NCBI GenBank assembly: GCA_041392505.1
Contig: JAWKLX010000005.1
Span: forward strand, 124,001 to 188,000
Reading direction: 5' to 3'
Length of the DNA: 64,000 nucleotides
Source of the DNA: UBA6168 sp041392505
GTDB lineage: Bacteria; Bacteroidota; Bacteroidia; Chitinophagales; Saprospiraceae
Shown: in pieces, positions 63,329 through 64,000 of the stretch
Layout of the letters: each line of letters opens with the position of its first letter
Position numbering within the stretch: the first letter of the stretch is position 1
Program-made: the position numbers and the translations under genes
The notes under the pieces: generated by a model
What the model saw: only the letters and a program-made list of their open reading frames with translations
The model's database searches: none
Told to the model about the DNA's origin: nothing

Positions 63329-63412
63329 ATTGTTGCTTGTTAATAATTAGTTGTTTTGAATAGGTAGATATGAATCAGATTCACAATCAACAACCAGCAA
63401 TTAACAATCAAT
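63329..63412. repeat. Inverted pair of period-7 repeats after the small membrane protein
   Basis: On the right, CAA recurs at 7-nt steps (ACAATCA, ACAACCA, GCAATTA, ACAATCA; 63381-63412); on the left (63329-63358) TTG at multiples of 7. The arms are partly complementary. It fills the gap between mutL and the next gene. Confidence 0.65.
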
Positions 63413-63414
63413 GA

Positions 63415-63735
63415 CTATTCAAAATACTTGACTATCGCTGGCAAATATAGCTCAAGTACAGCGTAAGTGACCACAATGAGAACGACAATGATGATTAATA
63501 TCAAAACATTGGAACGGGCCAATCGCTTCTGCCGATAACTTTTCTCAGTCAAAAAACTACTTTTCTTGCGGAGGTCCCGCCGGATACGCTCCTTGATTTT
63601 TTCGGGGTCGTCGCCCCGCAATTCACGGGCTTCTTTCAGTTTTCTTTCCAGTTCATTTTTCTCTGTATCGTAAAACCTTGGCCGGTACGTAAAGCCTACT
63701 GGTTTTTCCGGTTTAAAAAATTTGAATAATGACAT
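63415..63735 (-). CDS. Small Bacteroidota membrane protein
   Basis: 106 aa, no known function. A Phe-rich, Pro-containing start (MSLFKFFKPEKPVGFTYRPR) leads to a highly charged, helical middle (about residues 25-70) and one C-terminal membrane helix (about 77-97, VLILIIIVVLIVVTYAVLE). It is probably an inner-membrane protein with a cytoplasmic basic domain. It is the gene upstream of mutL on the same strand and may be co-transcribed with it. Confidence 0.75.
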   Translation of the reverse strand: MSLFKFFKPEKPVGFTYRPRFYDTEKNELERKLKEARELRGDDPEKIKERIRRDLRKKSSFLTEKSYRQKRLARSNVLILIIIVVLIVVTYAVLELYLPAIVKYFE

Positions 63736-63767
63736 GTATTAAGGTGTTTGTAATTCGAATTAGAAAT

Positions 63768-64000
63768 TTAGAGTTTCCTGGCTACTCGATGCAAAGCTGC
63801 ATAAACCACATCCGTTGCTTTTTGCCAACTGAACAAGCCTCTTTGTTTCTTACCGGCTTCAATTAATTTATTACGAAGATGAGCATCCTGCCAAATCAGT
63901 TGCATCGACTCCGCTATTTCTTGGAGATTATTTGGATCGACGGTCAGGCCGGCATCACCTACAACCTCTGGCATAGAGGAAGTGTTGGAAGTAATCACGG
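63768..64000 (-). CDS. Glycosyltransferase family 4 protein, C-terminal end (truncated by window edge)
   Basis: The open frame runs off the right edge. The visible 77 residues (SNTSSMPEVVGDAGLTVDP, EIAESMQLIWQDAHLRNKLIEAG, FSWQKATDVVYAALHRV) are the last part of a GT-B glycosyltransferase: the E of the donor-binding ExxG/A region and the C-terminal helix. The acceptor and the rest of the protein lie outside the window. Confidence 0.85.
   Translation of the reverse strand, partial: VITSNTSSMPEVVGDAGLTVDPNNLQEIAESMQLIWQDAHLRNKLIEAGKKQRGLFSWQKATDVVYAALHRVARKL

Noticed and set aside
1..64000. tRNA, rRNA and known riboswitches
   Set aside because: I looked in the gaps longer than about 150 bases and found no cloverleaf pattern or T-loop motif I would trust; a covariance search would be needed to exclude small RNAs.

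Overview
The window reads as chromosomal DNA of a Bacteroidota bacterium, most likely of the Saprospirales type. Reasons: two secreted proteins end in type IX secretion (Por) sorting domains, there is a mevalonate-pathway decarboxylase of the Bacteroidota type, promoters carry the Bacteroidota -7 box TAnnTTTG, and several families are typical of the phylum (choice-of-anchor B/LVIVD, DUF5686-like, DUF5723-like, DUF2911, TlpA/DUF4369). No tRNA, rRNA, CRISPR array, transposase or integrase was seen.

Layout. 0-10 kb: 3' end of fabI, an LVIVD surface protein, mvaD behind a 161-bp palindromic MITE-like element, a Uma2 nuclease-like protein, a trans-3-hydroxyproline dehydratase, small envelope proteins and a PhoD-like phosphatase. 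10-20 kb: a Cys-rich secreted protein, uvrA, a DUF2202 lipoprotein, an M1 aminopeptidase and a dnaE2-like polymerase gene carrying three in-frame repeat inserts. 20-25 kb: two xisH-xisI cassettes (the second xisH frameshifted) around an orphan HigA-type antitoxin and a large envelope protein. 25-31 kb: two thioredoxin-fold genes, a 2-hydroxyacid dehydrogenase and a broken ABC exporter. 31-43 kb: broken hydrolase, DUF5686-like and broken DUF5723-like envelope genes, dgkA with an EEP-family gene, tadA, guaB and a DNA glycosylase gene (both with damaged reading frames), a glycosyltransferase and dinB. 43.9-46.9 kb: an AT-rich accessory island with a DUF433/DUF5615 toxin-antitoxin-like pair, a TIGR04141/DUF6119-like gene and an orphan xisI. 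47-64 kb: recG, two tandem secreted paralogs, folA, the mreB-mreC-mreD-PBP2 rod-shape cluster, an M16-like protein without its zinc motif, dnaX, a DUF2911 protein, mutL, a small membrane protein and the end of a glycosyltransferase. DNA repair and replication genes (uvrA, dnaE2, MPG, dinB, recG, dnaX, mutL) are frequent.

The most unusual content is repetitive. (1) Seven copies of a roughly 155-212 bp palindromic element share end motifs (ATGCGGAGCAG and CGGCCCRC; in two copies also 11-bp terminal inverted repeats ATGTTACGCAA), but each has a different self-complementary central hairpin. (2) At least ten loci carry short degenerate repeats with a strict or near 7-nt period, often as inverted pairs; the 7-mer differs at each locus, and three lie in frame inside dnaE2. 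(3) dnaX has an A9 run at the end of the clamp-loader domains, where slippage in either direction hits a stop within a few codons. Reading-frame damage is concentrated next to copies of the first repeat family and also hits genes that are usually essential (guaB, PBP2), so some of it may be sequence error rather than gene decay.
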